Of a stretch of DNA of 60,633 bases, positions 19,025 to 28,096 are shown in pieces. The first letter of the stretch is position 1, and every line of letters begins with the position of its first letter. The DNA comes from Methylobacterium sp. W2 (GTDB lineage Bacteria; Pseudomonadota; Alphaproteobacteria; Rhizobiales; Beijerinckiaceae). The notes under the pieces are model-generated. The model searched no databases, was not told the origin of the DNA, and worked only from the letters and a program-made list of their open reading frames with translations. A program made the translations under genes and the position numbers. The stretch is from the NCBI RefSeq assembly GCF_020662345.1, contig NZ_VMOA01000034.1, positions 1-60,633 on the forward strand, in the 5' to 3' direction.

Positions 19025-19947
19025 GTCGTTGCGCCCTCCATCACCACGTCGTTGAGGTCGGTGCCGATTTTCGGGGTGATGATTTCCACGGATCGGCCGG
19101 CGCGGTGCCAGCGGGCGCCCACGTCGTTGCAGGCGCGATCCGAGGCGCCGGTCTCGTCGTTTTCTCCGAGGACTTGCAGTCGTTCGATGCCGTCGAGCAC
19201 TCGAAACGCTGCAATGCCTGTCGTGCTACCGAGTGCCCATGTCGGCGTAATGCCGAGCTGGCGGGCGGCAAGGCACGTCTCAATCCCTTCGCCGATGGCG
19301 AGGGCCGTCGTTACCGTCTGGTCCGCATCAAGCTTGATGGCGCAGCCACCTACAGGTCCGAGCATTTTCCTGCCGACCTTCTTGCCCTCGTGGGTGAGAG
19401 CTGTGCGGTGGATGGCGCGGGGCTCGTCCGTGATGATGTCGCGGAACAGCGTCACCATTGCCGGGGCGGTCCCGGTGTCCCACGGGCAGGATCGGTGAAA
19501 GCGAATAGTCTCGCCCGAGATCTCCCCGGGAAGCGCTAAGCGCCGGCTCGCGAGGTAGGCTTCCACGATGGTCCCGGCGGGCGATTGGCTGGCGTTCCAG
19601 ATGGCGAGGGCTCGCCGTTGCCTTGCTGCAGTCTCAGCCTCCTCCGCCTGTCTGGCCTCTTCCTGAGCCCTGCGGCGCGCGGCCATAGCCTCGGGATCGG
19701 GGGCATGGGAGCCGGCTCGCCACCGGTCTGACGACAGACCAAGCGCGTCGGCGACATAGTCTCGGCAATCTCGGAAGTCGTCGCCGGCATGGCTGTAGAC
19801 CACGAACCCGTCCGGCCCAGCCGAGAGGCGGATGGACAGGCTCTTGTCCTTGTGGGAGTGCCCCGGACCTGGAGCGAGCACCTGATTTCCGCTGACTTTC
19901 CCACCTGGGACGGCGCGGGCGATTTCTATGAGGGTGGGGCCGTTCAT
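19015..19947 (-). CDS. Toprim-domain primase-like protein
   Basis: A 310-residue protein combining an N-terminal zinc-less CHC2-like segment (APGPGHSHKDKSLSIRLSAG), a charged linker and a C-terminal Toprim domain with the conserved glutamate in AIGEGIETCLAA and the acidic LGENDETG, then DLNDVV. Such proteins are typical prophage/ICE primases that pair with DUF3987 helicases. ATG 19947 overlaps the preceding gene by 4 bases (ATGA), which decides the start. Expected to act at the replication origin. Confidence 0.82.
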   Translation of the reverse strand: MNGPTLIEIARAVPGGKVSGNQVLAPGPGHSHKDKSLSIRLSAGPDGFVVYSHAGDDFRDCRDYVADALGLSSDRWRAGSHAPDPEAMAARRRAQEEARQAEEAETAARQRRALAIWNASQSPAGTIVEAYLASRRLALPGEISGETIRFHRSCPWDTGTAPAMVTLFRDIITDEPRAIHRTALTHEGKKVGRKMLGPVGGCAIKLDADQTVTTALAIGEGIETCLAARQLGITPTWALGSTTGIAAFRVLDGIERLQVLGENDETGASDRACNDVGARWHRAGRSVEIITPKIGTDLNDVVMEGATTWE

Positions 19948-20348
19948 GCAGCGCCCCCCTCGTGGAGGGGACCGCCCGGCAGGCGCATGGCCTTCTGAAT
20001 GTGGGCCTCCTGCTTGAGCAGGAAGGGGTTGCTGGCGGCCTTCCGGTTCCAAAGGGCGGCGACCATCGCCTCGGGCGCGTCGTCGCCAGTCTCGTCGGCC
20101 GGACCCAACGTGTGGATGCGGAGCCGGACACCGGGCGCCAAGTTCTTGATGATGACGAACAAGGCGTCGGCCTGGCTCGGGACGAGGAGCGTCGTTCCGG
20201 TGGCTTCCTCGAACTGAGCGAGTTCGGCCTTGCTGAGCCGGCGGACGCGGTGCTGCCGATGCGGGAACCGCTCGAAGAACAGTCGGTCGGACTCGCGCAT
20301 TGCGTCGGCCTCGGCCGTCATGCGCTTCATGGTGCGGGGGCGGTTCAT
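19944..20348 (-). CDS. Prophage early hypothetical protein
   Basis: A 134-residue protein. The middle (EEATGTTLLVPSQADALFVI, then LAPGVRLRIHTLGP) looks like a small alpha/beta domain; no family recognised. ATGA overlaps at both ends show it is within the coupled early operon. It could be a single-strand or anti-host protein, but nothing visible decides. Confidence 0.6.
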   Translation of the reverse strand: MNRPRTMKRMTAEADAMRESDRLFFERFPHRQHRVRRLSKAELAQFEEATGTTLLVPSQADALFVIIKNLAPGVRLRIHTLGPADETGDDAPEAMVAALWNRKAASNPFLLKQEAHIQKAMRLPGGPLHEGGAA

Positions 20349-20602
20349 GCCACTCTCCCCGGGTGAGAGGATGCGCCGGCGGCGGCGTCTAAATACTCGG
20401 CGGCGGCATGGATGCAGCTCGCGGCCGACCGAATGGCGAAGGCCATCGACCGGGTGTCGTGGAGCGCGGCGAAGCGGGCGGCGCTCTCTGAGAAGACACT
20501 AGCCCGCGCCATTGCATCGGCGATTGCGTCGAGCGTCATGTCGTCAACGGCGGGAGGGGGGCGCAGGATCTGCGCGGGGGCGGTCAAGCTCGCCGCTCCC
20601 AC
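20345..20602 (-). CDS. Prophage early hypothetical protein
   Basis: An 85-codon frame from GTG 20602. TTG 20587, which overlaps the upstream stop (TTGA), is an equally good start. The product is Ala-rich and helical (IRSAASCIHAAAEYLDAAAG). No domain recognised; kept because of its tight fit in the operon. Confidence 0.5.
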   Translation of the reverse strand: MGAASLTAPAQILRPPPAVDDMTLDAIADAMARASVFSESAARFAALHDTRSMAFAIRSAASCIHAAAEYLDAAAGASSHPGRVA

Positions 20603-20778
20603 TTCTCGGGAATGCAGCCGTAGGCGAGGCTCGCGATCTGCTCGGCGACCTCGCGGCTGACGCTGACGCGGTTCAGGATGCGATGGGCGCGAAGTTCAGC
20701 GGGTGATGGCCCGTCAAAGGACGCCATCGGGACGGCGGGCAATTGCCGCCGGACAGGTTTTGCTCTATGGGGTGCCAT
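20584..20778 (-). CDS. Small basic hypothetical protein
   Basis: A 64-residue protein (MAPHRAKPVRR...LRAHRILNRVSVSREVAEQ). The C-terminal half resembles a short helix-turn-helix but this is weak. ATG 20778 was chosen because longer upstream readings are Arg-rich shadow sequence. It overlaps the next gene by 19 bases. Confidence 0.45.
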   Translation of the reverse strand: MAPHRAKPVRRQLPAVPMASFDGPSPAELRAHRILNRVSVSREVAEQIASLAYGCIPEKWERRA

Positions 20779-20897
20779 ACCAAATTCAACTTTATTCGGC
20801 CCCGGCGAGCGCCCTGCTTGTGCGGGGCCGACTTTTGTCTGCACTCGGGTTCGGGGCTGCTGCGGATGCCGGCGGGCCAGATCCCGCCAGCGGCGGA

Positions 20898-21113
20898 TTA
20901 GGCGGCGATGGGCTCCGGCTTGATGCCGAGTAGGCGCATCCCCTCGTGCGCTGGGATCAGCTTCGTGCGGCCGATGGCGATGGTCTCGATGTCGCCGCGC
21001 TCGCATGCCGCGTAGAATGCCGACAGGCTCATCCCGACCGCATCGGCCATCACTTTGGCTCGCACGTTCTTGCCGTCGGTCAGTCTTTTCCGAACTTCAT
21101 CCATCGTCGGCAT
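20898..21113 (-). CDS. Small helix-turn-helix (excisionase/Cro-like) regulator
   Basis: A 71-residue DNA-binding protein: VMADAVGMSLSAFYAACERGDIETIAIGRTKLIPAHE has the excisionase/MerR-like pattern of helix-turn-helix followed by a strand wing that reads I-G-R-x-K-L-I. It is the first gene of the leftward early operon and faces the ribbon-helix-helix gene at 21272, so it is a good candidate for the island's early switch or excisionase. Confidence 0.65.
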   Translation of the reverse strand: MPTMDEVRKRLTDGKNVRAKVMADAVGMSLSAFYAACERGDIETIAIGRTKLIPAHEGMRLLGIKPEPIAA

Positions 21114-21200
21114 GCCAATCCCTCCGAGTCAGACGGGGTGGCAAAGGACTGCGCCCCGTGCGGCTTGAAATATGCACCACACCGGAATAGCCGGAGTGGA

Positions 21201-21228
21201 TTGCTTTTTCAAGCCCTTGGATTGATAT
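21201..21228 (+). promoter_or_regulatory. Candidate sigma70-type promoter for the rightward genes
   Basis: TTGCTT (21201-21206) and TGATAT (21223-21228) are separated by 16 bases, 44 bases upstream of ATG 21272. Just upstream, CCGGAATAGCCGG at 21182-21194 is a near-palindrome that could be an operator in the divergent region 21114-21271. Pattern match only. Confidence 0.3.
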
Positions 21229-21271
21229 CTGAACCGCGCGGGACAGAACCCCCGAAACAGGAGTGGATGGA

Positions 21272-21805
21272 ATGGCCGTCAAAGCTGCGGAACGAGAGGG
21301 TCGCCGGGCGACGATGAGCGTGCGCCTCTCGGAAGAGGGGCGGTCTCGTCTGGAGCGTGCCGCCTCCATGAACGGGCGGTCACTGGCGCAGGAGGTCGAG
21401 CTTCGACTGGAGCGCAGCTTCGATCAGGATGATTTGTACGTCGCCTTGGTTGGCGAGACCTCTCACGCCCGGCCCCTGGTCCAATGCATCGCGACGACGA
21501 TCCGATGGATAGAGGGGACCACCGGCAAGCCCTTCACGAGTGACTGGCAGACGCTTGTCTATGTGCGTCGTGCCGTCTCGCGGGTCTGTGAATTCGTTCT
21601 TGGCACCGACTACAGCGAAGCCGAGTACCTGAGCCAATTCGCTCAGACTGAAGACGAGCAGCGGATCTACCGCGAGATGACTGAGCAGTTCGCCTACAAC
21701 GCCCTGCGGAAGCATGGCTGGGCTCTGCCGATGGCGCCGGGTGGAAAGGAATCGGACATGAGCCGTCGCTTGCCCGCCGATCCCATGGATAAGGACATAG
21801 AATAG
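21272..21805 (+). CDS. Arc/ribbon-helix-helix-type regulator with long C-terminal domain
   Basis: A 177-residue protein. Residues 10-45 (ATMSVRLSEEGRSRLERAAS, then NGRSLAQEVELRLERSF) fit an Arc-type ribbon-helix-helix; the remaining 120 residues are a helical domain of unknown type. ATG 21272 follows AGGAG at 8 bases. Its divergent position to the HTH gene suggests the pair controls the island's promoter region. Confidence 0.7.
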   Translation: MAVKAAEREGRRATMSVRLSEEGRSRLERAASMNGRSLAQEVELRLERSFDQDDLYVALVGETSHARPLVQCIATTIRWIEGTTGKPFTSDWQTLVYVRRAVSRVCEFVLGTDYSEAEYLSQFAQTEDEQRIYREMTEQFAYNALRKHGWALPMAPGGKESDMSRRLPADPMDKDIE

Positions 21806-21944
21806 ACCGCTTCATTTCGTGAATAAGTCGGACCAATCCGGCCCATCGGGACAAACAAGACCAGACAAGAAACGAGGCTTTGCTCCCGGTATTACCGCCA
21901 ATGAGCTCGAATGTTACTGTCGATAACAGCAACGGAGGGCGTTC

Positions 21945-22145
21945 ATGCGTACATATCCGATCACGTTCACAATGCGCACGGATGCCGAGCTGCGGGCGGC
22001 CATCGACGCCGCCGCCGCGCGTGAGGGCTCCTCGGCTTCGGAGTGGGTTCGGCGCGTTCTAGTCGAACGTGCTCCTCGCCCTACCGTGTCGTCCGCCTCT
22101 CACCCTTCATGTGCTGGCGCCCCTCGCGCCCTGGCTCACGGGTAG
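21945..22145 (+). CDS. Ribbon-helix-helix protein
   Basis: A 66-residue protein: ITFTMRTDAELRAAIDAAAA followed by SSASEWVRRVLVERA is a typical ribbon-helix-helix for a small repressor or antitoxin/mobilisation accessory factor. GGAGG stands 7-11 bases before ATG 21945. The C-terminal tail is disordered. Confidence 0.65.
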   Translation: MRTYPITFTMRTDAELRAAIDAAAAREGSSASEWVRRVLVERAPRPTVSSASHPSCAGAPRALAHG

Positions 22146-22154
22146 GTGGCGCCG

Positions 22155-22436
22155 ATGGATCAGCCTCAAGAAACCGCCCCCGGCACCGACCAGAGCGTCG
22201 TGGCCTCTGCCCCATCCGATCAGCGGATGGCGATGGCAGCGGAATATGCCGCCTACGCCGCCGAGAACGTCCAGGCCGCTCAGAACATCGGCTCCGCCCG
22301 CCTCTTCTTGCTGAAGGCGAACGGGCCGCAGGACGAGTGCGACATGCTCGCCTTCGTCCAGGCCCGACTGCATGGCCGCGCGGAGGAGTGGATGAAGGTC
22401 CGCCGGATCGTGCTCGAATGTGAAGGGATCTCGTAA
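22155..22436 (+). CDS. Late-operon hypothetical protein
   Basis: A 93-residue helical protein (AAEYAAYAAENVQAAQNIGS...). ATG 22155 is preferred to GTG 22146. Its stop overlaps the ATG of the next, large gene by one base (TAATG), so it is in the same transcript. Possibly a small structural or chaperone protein of the virion genes. Confidence 0.55.
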   Translation: MDQPQETAPGTDQSVVASAPSDQRMAMAAEYAAYAAENVQAAQNIGSARLFLLKANGPQDECDMLAFVQARLHGRAEEWMKVRRIVLECEGIS

Positions 22437-24265
22437 TGGCATTTGGTTTCGGCGCAGCTCCTGGCGTGCCTCAAGGGCTCTCGGCCGACGACATCAAGCG
22501 TCTGCTCGCTCAGCAAGCCGGTGTTTCTGGCGCCCCTCAGATGCCGCCCCCGGATCAGGGCCAGCCCCCGGCGCCGTCGATTCCTTTCGGATTTGGCGCA
22601 TCACTCTTCGGCGCCCCCTCGGTGCCGGGTGCTCTGCCTCCGCAGGCGGGCGCGGCCCCGATGCCGCCGACCCGCCCGCCTGGGATGGGCTACGATCCTC
22701 TCGTGGCCGAGAACGAGGCGGCGACCCGTGCGGCCGAGGCGCAGACGGGAATGGTCCCGCAGGCGCCTCCCGCTCGGGCTCCTCGCCCCCTGTCGTTCGG
22801 CGCTTCGGCGCAGCCTGTCCCGGCACCGACCGCATCGCCCCAATTTCTCGCGGACGATGCACCGATGCCGAATGTGCGGGTGCCCCTGCCTCCCGTCCGG
22901 CCCAACTTCGGCTTGGTGCCTGGCGCTACGGCTCAGGCCGACATGCCCGCCGCCGATGCCATTCCTGCTTCCGGCACGATGCCAGCGCCGACGGCGCAAC
23001 CAGCAGCTTCCAGCGCCCCCGGCTTCAGCTTCGGGAGCCTCTTCCAGAAGCTCGGCGAAAGCGGCGTGGGCGATACCCTCATTGGTCTCGGCACGGGCCT
23101 GATGAGCACGAAGGGTTTTGGCCCTGGCCTTAACGCTGGCTTCCAAAACGCTCAAAAGTACAACGTGCAACGGGCCGTGTCCGATCTCGCTCGCGCAGAG
23201 TTAGCGCTGAAGACCGGCAAGGTTCAACGGGAGACGGCGGCCAACAACAGCACCCGTGCCAGCCTCATCCAGGCCGGCCATGCTCCTGAAAAGGTGGATC
23301 TTGCCATCTCGGCTTCGGGGGCCGGCCATTCCGAGGCGCTGAACAACCTGCTTAAGACGGCAGTCCCGGCGCCGGTCGAGCCCAAGTTCGGATGGGAGAA
23401 GCGTTCGGACGGAACGCTCGCGCCAGTCGTGGGTGGCCCCGAAGATCCGAACTATCTCCGTCGCCAAAATCAGGCTTCGGCAGAGGGCACGGCAGCGGGC
23501 AAGCCCGACGACACGTACGCGCAGGTTCCTGAAGCCGAGCGTGTGTCCCTCGGCCTCCCTACCGGCTCCTACCAGCGCGACAGCAAGGGCAAGCTCTCGG
23601 CAGTCAATCCGAGCGGCCAGACGATCAATATGGGCGGTGAGAAGGCCCAGGATGCGACGGTCGGCAAGGGCTATGGCGAGTACCAGCTTGATCTTGCCAC
23701 CAAGGGCCGGAACGCCGGCTCGACCATTAACACCCTGTCCCTAATGGAGCAGGCAGCCCGTGATCCCAACTTCTACTCCGGCGTCGGAGCGGAGGGTCTG
23801 AAGAAGGCCAACCAGCTCATGGTGTCGCTGGGCGTCAAGGATGCCAGCTTCACCAAGCCGACTGAGGTCTTCGAGGCGCTGTCCAACAAGGTTGTTCTCG
23901 ACAGCCTCGGCGGTTCGCTCGGCCCTGGTATCTCGAACACCGACCGTGACTATCTCGGTCGTGTTGCCCCTGGCCTCTCCCGCACGAAGGAGGGCAACCT
24001 CGAACTCATCGGCGTCGCTCGCTCTCTGGCTCAGCGCCAGCAGGAAGTGGCTCGGTTGGCTCGTGAGTACGCCGGCCAGCGCAACGGCCGGATCGATGCC
24101 GGGTTCGACGATGTCCTCGCTGATTACTCGGCCAAGAACCCGCTGTTCCCGGCCGCCGCGGCTGCTTCGACCGCCCAGCCTGTCGGCCAGACGGGCTCAG
24201 GCAGGATGGCCGCGCCGGATCGATCCGCGATTGACGCCGAACTTCGCCGTAGGGGATTGCGCTGA
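22436..24265 (+). CDS. Large Pro/Ala-rich prophage virion-type protein
   Basis: 609 residues. The first 200 are Pro/Ala/Gly-rich and probably disordered; the rest is helical with FQNAQKYNVQRAVSDLARAE, a repeat-free middle and a C-terminal IDAELRRRGLR motif. Together with the next gene it resembles the internal or ejection proteins of podoviruses, judged by size, composition and gene pairing and not by a conserved motif. Its stop overlaps the following start (TGATG). Confidence 0.55.
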   Translation: MAFGFGAAPGVPQGLSADDIKRLLAQQAGVSGAPQMPPPDQGQPPAPSIPFGFGASLFGAPSVPGALPPQAGAAPMPPTRPPGMGYDPLVAENEAATRAAEAQTGMVPQAPPARAPRPLSFGASAQPVPAPTASPQFLADDAPMPNVRVPLPPVRPNFGLVPGATAQADMPAADAIPASGTMPAPTAQPAASSAPGFSFGSLFQKLGESGVGDTLIGLGTGLMSTKGFGPGLNAGFQNAQKYNVQRAVSDLARAELALKTGKVQRETAANNSTRASLIQAGHAPEKVDLAISASGAGHSEALNNLLKTAVPAPVEPKFGWEKRSDGTLAPVVGGPEDPNYLRRQNQASAEGTAAGKPDDTYAQVPEAERVSLGLPTGSYQRDSKGKLSAVNPSGQTINMGGEKAQDATVGKGYGEYQLDLATKGRNAGSTINTLSLMEQAARDPNFYSGVGAEGLKKANQLMVSLGVKDASFTKPTEVFEALSNKVVLDSLGGSLGPGISNTDRDYLGRVAPGLSRTKEGNLELIGVARSLAQRQQEVARLAREYAGQRNGRIDAGFDDVLADYSAKNPLFPAAAAASTAQPVGQTGSGRMAAPDRSAIDAELRRRGLR

Positions 24266-26355
24266 TGGACCTGACCACGCTTTCCAATGAGGAGCTTCTG
24301 AAGCTTTCGGAGCAGACACAAGCTCCGGCTCCCAATCCCGTGTCTGCGGCTCCGGCCTGGGATCTATCGAAGTTTTCCGACGCGGATCTCCTGAAGTTGC
24401 ACGAGGCCACGCCCTCGGCCGACGTCACGGACTATCCTGCCGCCGGCATGGCCGGAGATGGTGCCGCCGCGATAGGTCGAGGAATCATCAACGGCATCCC
24501 GGTCATCGGCCCCTCGATCACGGGCGGGCTGAACAAGGGGATCGCTGCCGTCCGGTCCTACCAAAGCGGCCAGCCCTATGCCGACGAGCTGAAGCGGGTC
24601 GAAGCCTTCGGCCAGGGCACCGCCAAGGCCAACCCGTGGTCGACGACGGCCGGCGAGGTGGCAGGCGGCGCGCTCGGCACCCTGCCCCTCGTCGCGGCGG
24701 CTCCTGCGGCCTTCGGAGCGGGTACGGCCTCGGTGCCGGTGAGGGCGCTGGCCTCGGCGTTCTCAGGGGCGGCGCTCAACTCGGCGGACTCGGCGGCGCG
24801 GACGGGCGGTGACGTCGATGCAGCGTTGAAGGCTGGCGCTCTTGGGTACGTTGGGGGGCTTGGCTCCCCCTTCCTCGGTCAAGCCGTAGGCCGCACCGCC
24901 GGGCTTCTGTCGGAGCACCTTTTGGCACGAAACGCTAAGGTGCCCGGCCTCGGAAATTCTGCGGCGGGCAAGCTCACCGACGACCTTCGCAACGCGGGTG
25001 GTCTTGATGCGGTTCGCGGCAACCTCAACAACCTCGGCCCCGAAGCCATGCTCCTCGACGCCTCGCCGTCGTTCGAGGGTAGGGCACAGGGCCTCGCCGT
25101 CCTGCCCGACACCCGCGAGACGATCATGAACCCGCTGGTCGCGAGGGCGCAGGGTGCCAACGCGCGTCTCGCGGATGATGTCGGCCGCAACCTCGGCCCT
25201 GCCACTGATCCGGCCGCATTCCATGCCGGGATCGACACGGCGTACCAGCGCGAGATCCCACCCCTCTATCGCAATGCCCTTTCCCAGCGCGTGGAAGTGG
25301 ACACCAGCGGCGTTCTCAACACGATCGGACAGATGGGCGCTCAGGAGAAGGGCGGCGCTGAAGCGGCTCTGCGGCGTGCCTGGGGGCTCCTCCACACGGA
25401 GGGAGACGTTCCGGGTGTCGGCCGCGCCATGATCCCGGATCGCCGGCCTGAAGCCCTTCACAACGCCAAGGAAGCCTTGGACGCGATGATCGCGACCGTG
25501 CAGAACCAGCAGGGTTCGGCGGCCGGCAGCGAGTTGCGTGCGCTCTCGGCCACGAGGGCACAGTTGAACGACGCCCTTCAGGCTCAGGTGCCTGGCTACG
25601 AGCAGGCCAACCGAAACGCCGAGTTGTTCTTCCGCCAGCGTGATGCCTTCGACAACGGCCAGACGTTGCTCAACAGCGGGCGAGAGGCAGCGCGTCCCGC
25701 CCAACTCGCCGCCGAAACCGCCGCGATGGCTCAGCCCGTACAGGACGCACAGCGGCTTGGCCTGCGGGCTGAAGTGGACCGTCTCGTTGGAACGACAGCC
25801 AACGACCGCGTGGCGCTACAGAAAGCGATCAAGGGCGAAGGCGATTATAACCGTGCCCGTCTCGGGACCGTCTTCGGCGAGGAGCCTACGGCCAACGTGA
25901 TCGGGGCCGTCGAGCGAGAGGCCGCCTTTGACGGAACCCGCAATCGCATCGTGGACAACTCGATGACGGAGATGCGTCGGCAGTCAGCGGCCGATGTTGC
26001 TCCTCGGGATCTCAAGCCAAAGGCTTCAGACGTCATGCCTGCTGTGGCGGGGATCGTCGGCGGGCCGCAGGCGGGTGCCATGGCTTATGGCGTCAAGGGC
26101 CTTCAACTCGGTGCGAATGCGGCGGGTAGGGCAGCAGATGTCGCCAGGAACCGCGAGTTGGCGCAGGCGCTGGTCTACACAGGCGACCCGATGGACACGC
26201 TGTTGAACGCCCTCGGGATGCGCCTGAACGCCTCCCAGCGGGCCGGTGGCATCGACGCTCTGGTGAACAGCCTGACGCAATCGCTCACACAGTCTCAGGG
26301 AGAACGGTTCCGCCCTGCTTTGCCAGCGGCGATACCGTCACGTCTGTGGAGGTAA
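24265..26355 (+). CDS. Large prophage injection/internal virion-type protein
   Basis: 696 residues. The N-terminus has two copies of a short motif, (T)LSNEELLKLSEQ and FSDADLLKLHEA, often seen at the start of phage internal proteins. A glycine-rich, moderately hydrophobic stretch (residues 120-220) could insert into the host membrane; a long helical region and a Gln/Ser-rich tail follow. Likely delivered with DNA into the host. No transglycosylase motif was seen. It ends convergent with, and overlapping, the small membrane protein at 26295-26537. Confidence 0.55.
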   Translation: MDLTTLSNEELLKLSEQTQAPAPNPVSAAPAWDLSKFSDADLLKLHEATPSADVTDYPAAGMAGDGAAAIGRGIINGIPVIGPSITGGLNKGIAAVRSYQSGQPYADELKRVEAFGQGTAKANPWSTTAGEVAGGALGTLPLVAAAPAAFGAGTASVPVRALASAFSGAALNSADSAARTGGDVDAALKAGALGYVGGLGSPFLGQAVGRTAGLLSEHLLARNAKVPGLGNSAAGKLTDDLRNAGGLDAVRGNLNNLGPEAMLLDASPSFEGRAQGLAVLPDTRETIMNPLVARAQGANARLADDVGRNLGPATDPAAFHAGIDTAYQREIPPLYRNALSQRVEVDTSGVLNTIGQMGAQEKGGAEAALRRAWGLLHTEGDVPGVGRAMIPDRRPEALHNAKEALDAMIATVQNQQGSAAGSELRALSATRAQLNDALQAQVPGYEQANRNAELFFRQRDAFDNGQTLLNSGREAARPAQLAAETAAMAQPVQDAQRLGLRAEVDRLVGTTANDRVALQKAIKGEGDYNRARLGTVFGEEPTANVIGAVEREAAFDGTRNRIVDNSMTEMRRQSAADVAPRDLKPKASDVMPAVAGIVGGPQAGAMAYGVKGLQLGANAAGRAADVARNRELAQALVYTGDPMDTLLNALGMRLNASQRAGGIDALVNSLTQSLTQSQGERFRPALPAAIPSRLWR

Positions 26356-26537
26356 AGGGCGAGGAGGCCGGTGGCGGCGAGTAGGGCGAGGAACATGGCC
26401 CATGCGCCGCCTCGGCCGACCGTCCCGTAAAGGAAGTCCAGGAACGGCGTAATCAGCAGGTTGGCCACCCACAACAGCGCCGCCATGCCAGCGACGTACA
26501 GGATCAGAGCGAGGGCGACGAACAACCAGCGGGACAT
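26295..26537 (-). CDS. Small two-helix membrane protein, holin-like
   Basis: An 80-residue protein with two hydrophobic segments (LFVALALILYVAGMAALLWV and AWAMFLALLAATGLLALYL) and a charged C-terminal tail (HRRDGIAAGKAGRNRS), the layout of a class II holin. ATG 26537 was chosen as the start directly before the first membrane segment. It overlaps the end of the large virion-type gene by 61 bases on the opposite strand. Whether it serves lysis is unknown; no endolysin gene is adjacent. Confidence 0.5.
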   Translation of the reverse strand: MSRWLFVALALILYVAGMAALLWVANLLITPFLDFLYGTVGRGGAWAMFLALLAATGLLALYLHRRDGIAAGKAGRNRSP

Positions 26538-26656
26538 AGCCCCAAGGTGGCGCGGGATCGGATTAGACGCAATGAGGCAGGCGATGAAACAGGATCGAGA
26601 CGACGAGGCCGTTCGGCGGCTGCGTGCCATTGTCGAAGCGGCCGGTGTCCGGTCTC

Positions 26657-26938
26657 CTATGGAATACTACCGACCCGCGCCATGGCATCGGAGATTAGTC
26701 CGTCGACTTTCTGCTGTGTTCGTACGGCTACGTCTGCGAGGAATTCGGATCGCTCCTCCGAACGCGGTTTCGCAGTGAGGCCGTCGATGCGCCCGGCGGC
26801 GCTCACAACGCTCTGGGCGAAAGCCGCTCTTTGTTCCGCCGGGATCGAGGCAAGGAGTTGAGCGGCCAGGATTTCGAGCACCATTCGGTGCGCCAGGGTG
26901 TCGGCCGCCAAATTTCTCAGAGTCTCGTCCAGATCCAT
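26657..26938 (-). CDS. Helical hypothetical protein
   Basis: A 93-residue soluble helical protein (MDLDETLRNLAADTLAHRMV...), no known domain. GAGGG precedes ATG 26938 at about 7 bases. The opposite strand at 26584-26778 also holds an open frame, which I consider a shadow. It may be the last gene of the prophage-like island. Confidence 0.5.
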   Translation of the reverse strand: MDLDETLRNLAADTLAHRMVLEILAAQLLASIPAEQRAAFAQSVVSAAGRIDGLTAKPRSEERSEFLADVAVRTQQKVDGLISDAMARVGSIP

Positions 26939-27316
26939 CACGGCGCCCTCGCTTACGAAAGCATGGGGCGCGATCATGATTAAGGGCTGGTAAATGAGGG
27001 ATCGTAGGTGAAGAACGGGGTCAGGCCAGGGCCAGGGCGCGGGATGCCTCCCCCAATACAGGTCGAGTTGGAACAGCGTGAAAATCTGAGAGGGGCGATA
27101 CTCCCTCGGCCCTTCACCGCATCATCCGTGATCCGCGCCATTCTGGCCGGTCTGCCGTCCATCGCAGACAGCGATCCGGGAAAGTCCGCTCCCAAGCCAT
27201 TGCCTCAGCGGGAACGCCGACAGGTCGATATGATCCACCCCATCGGGGCTGGAACGCGGAGCCCCCTTACCGCTCAAAGCTTCCTTGCGCTGCTAGCGAA
27301 GCGGGGGTGACATCCT
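26939..27316. other. Intergenic region at right edge of prophage-like island
   Basis: About 380 bases without a confident gene. An open frame at 27008-27310 (+) has no recognisable domain or ribosome binding site. This is the likely junction between the island and the CtrA paralogue. I looked for a direct repeat of the left edge (about 14290-14340) and found none. Confidence 0.4.
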
Positions 27317-28018
27317 CTAACCGGCCAAGGCCTGCATCTCGGCTACGCCATCGCGCAGCACATAGCCGCGGCCCCAGACGGTCTCGATGTAGTTTTTGCC
27401 GGACGAGGCGTTCGCGAGCTTCTTGCGCAGCTTGCAGATGAAGACGTCGATGATCTTGAGCTCAGGCTCGTCCATGCCACCGTAGAGGTGGTTGAGGAAC
27501 ATCTCCTTCGTAAGGGTCGTACTCTTCCGCAAAGCGAGGAGTTCAAGGATCTGGTACTCTTTGCCGGTGAGGTTCACCCGGTTGCCAGCAATGGCCACCA
27601 TCTTCTCGTCGAGGTTCACCGTCAGGTCGCCGGTGGTGATGACCGACTGGGCATGGCCCTTCGAGCGGCGGACGATAGCTTGGATGCGGGCGACCAGCTC
27701 GTCTTTATGGAAAGGCTTGGTCAGGTAATCGTCGGCTCCGAAGCCGAGCCCCTTAACCTTGTCCTCGATGCTGGCCATGCCAGAGAGGATCAGGATCGGC
27801 GTCTTGACCTTCGCCACGCGCAGATTGCGGAGCACCTCGTAGCCCGACATGTCGGGGAGGGTGAGGTCGAGGAGGATGATGTCGTAGTCGTAGAGCTTGC
27901 CGAGGTCGATTCCTTCCTCGCCGAGGTCCGTCGTGTAGGTGTTGAAGCTCTCCGACTTGAGCATCAGTTCGATGCTCGCTGCGATCGAAGCGTCGTCCTC
28001 AATCAGCAGCACGCGCAT
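27317..28018 (-). CDS. ctrA-like: CtrA-family response regulator (accessory paralogue)
   Basis: 233 residues. The receiver domain has the acidic pair EDD, phospho-acceptor Asp51 ([11 protein letters not shown]) and Lys in [10 protein letters not shown]; the C-terminal winged helix carries [15 protein letters not shown] and [10 protein letters not shown], the CtrA signature. CtrA binds TTAA-N7-TTAA and controls the alphaproteobacterial cell cycle, motility and division. It differs from the chromosomal CtrA I remember from this genus at several receiver positions (such as ASIAAS, MASIED) and ends LAG instead of the Ala-Ala degradation tail of Caulobacter. Placement among plasmid and prophage genes suggests an accessory copy, but a core copy cannot be excluded. 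Two perfect CtrA-type boxes occur in this window. Confidence 0.85.
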   Translation of the reverse strand: MRVLLIEDDASIAASIELMLKSESFNTYTTDLGEEGIDLGKLYDYDIILLDLTLPDMSGYEVLRNLRVAKVKTPILILSGMASIEDKVKGLGFGADDYLTKPFHKDELVARIQAIVRRSKGHAQSVITTGDLTVNLDEKMVAIAGNRVNLTGKEYQILELLALRKSTTLTKEMFLNHLYGGMDEPELKIIDVFICKLRKKLANASSGKNYIETVWGRGYVLRDGVAEMQALAG

Positions 28019-28096
28019 GGGAAGGTCCTCAAAAGATTGAGACTTCCTAACCGGACGTCGGCAACAAACCGTTAAGATACTGAAGCAAGATCCGCT

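Noticed and set aside
14290..27316. Attachment-site direct repeats flanking the prophage-like island
   Set aside because: I compared both edges by eye and found no shared sequence of useful length; no tRNA gene is present.
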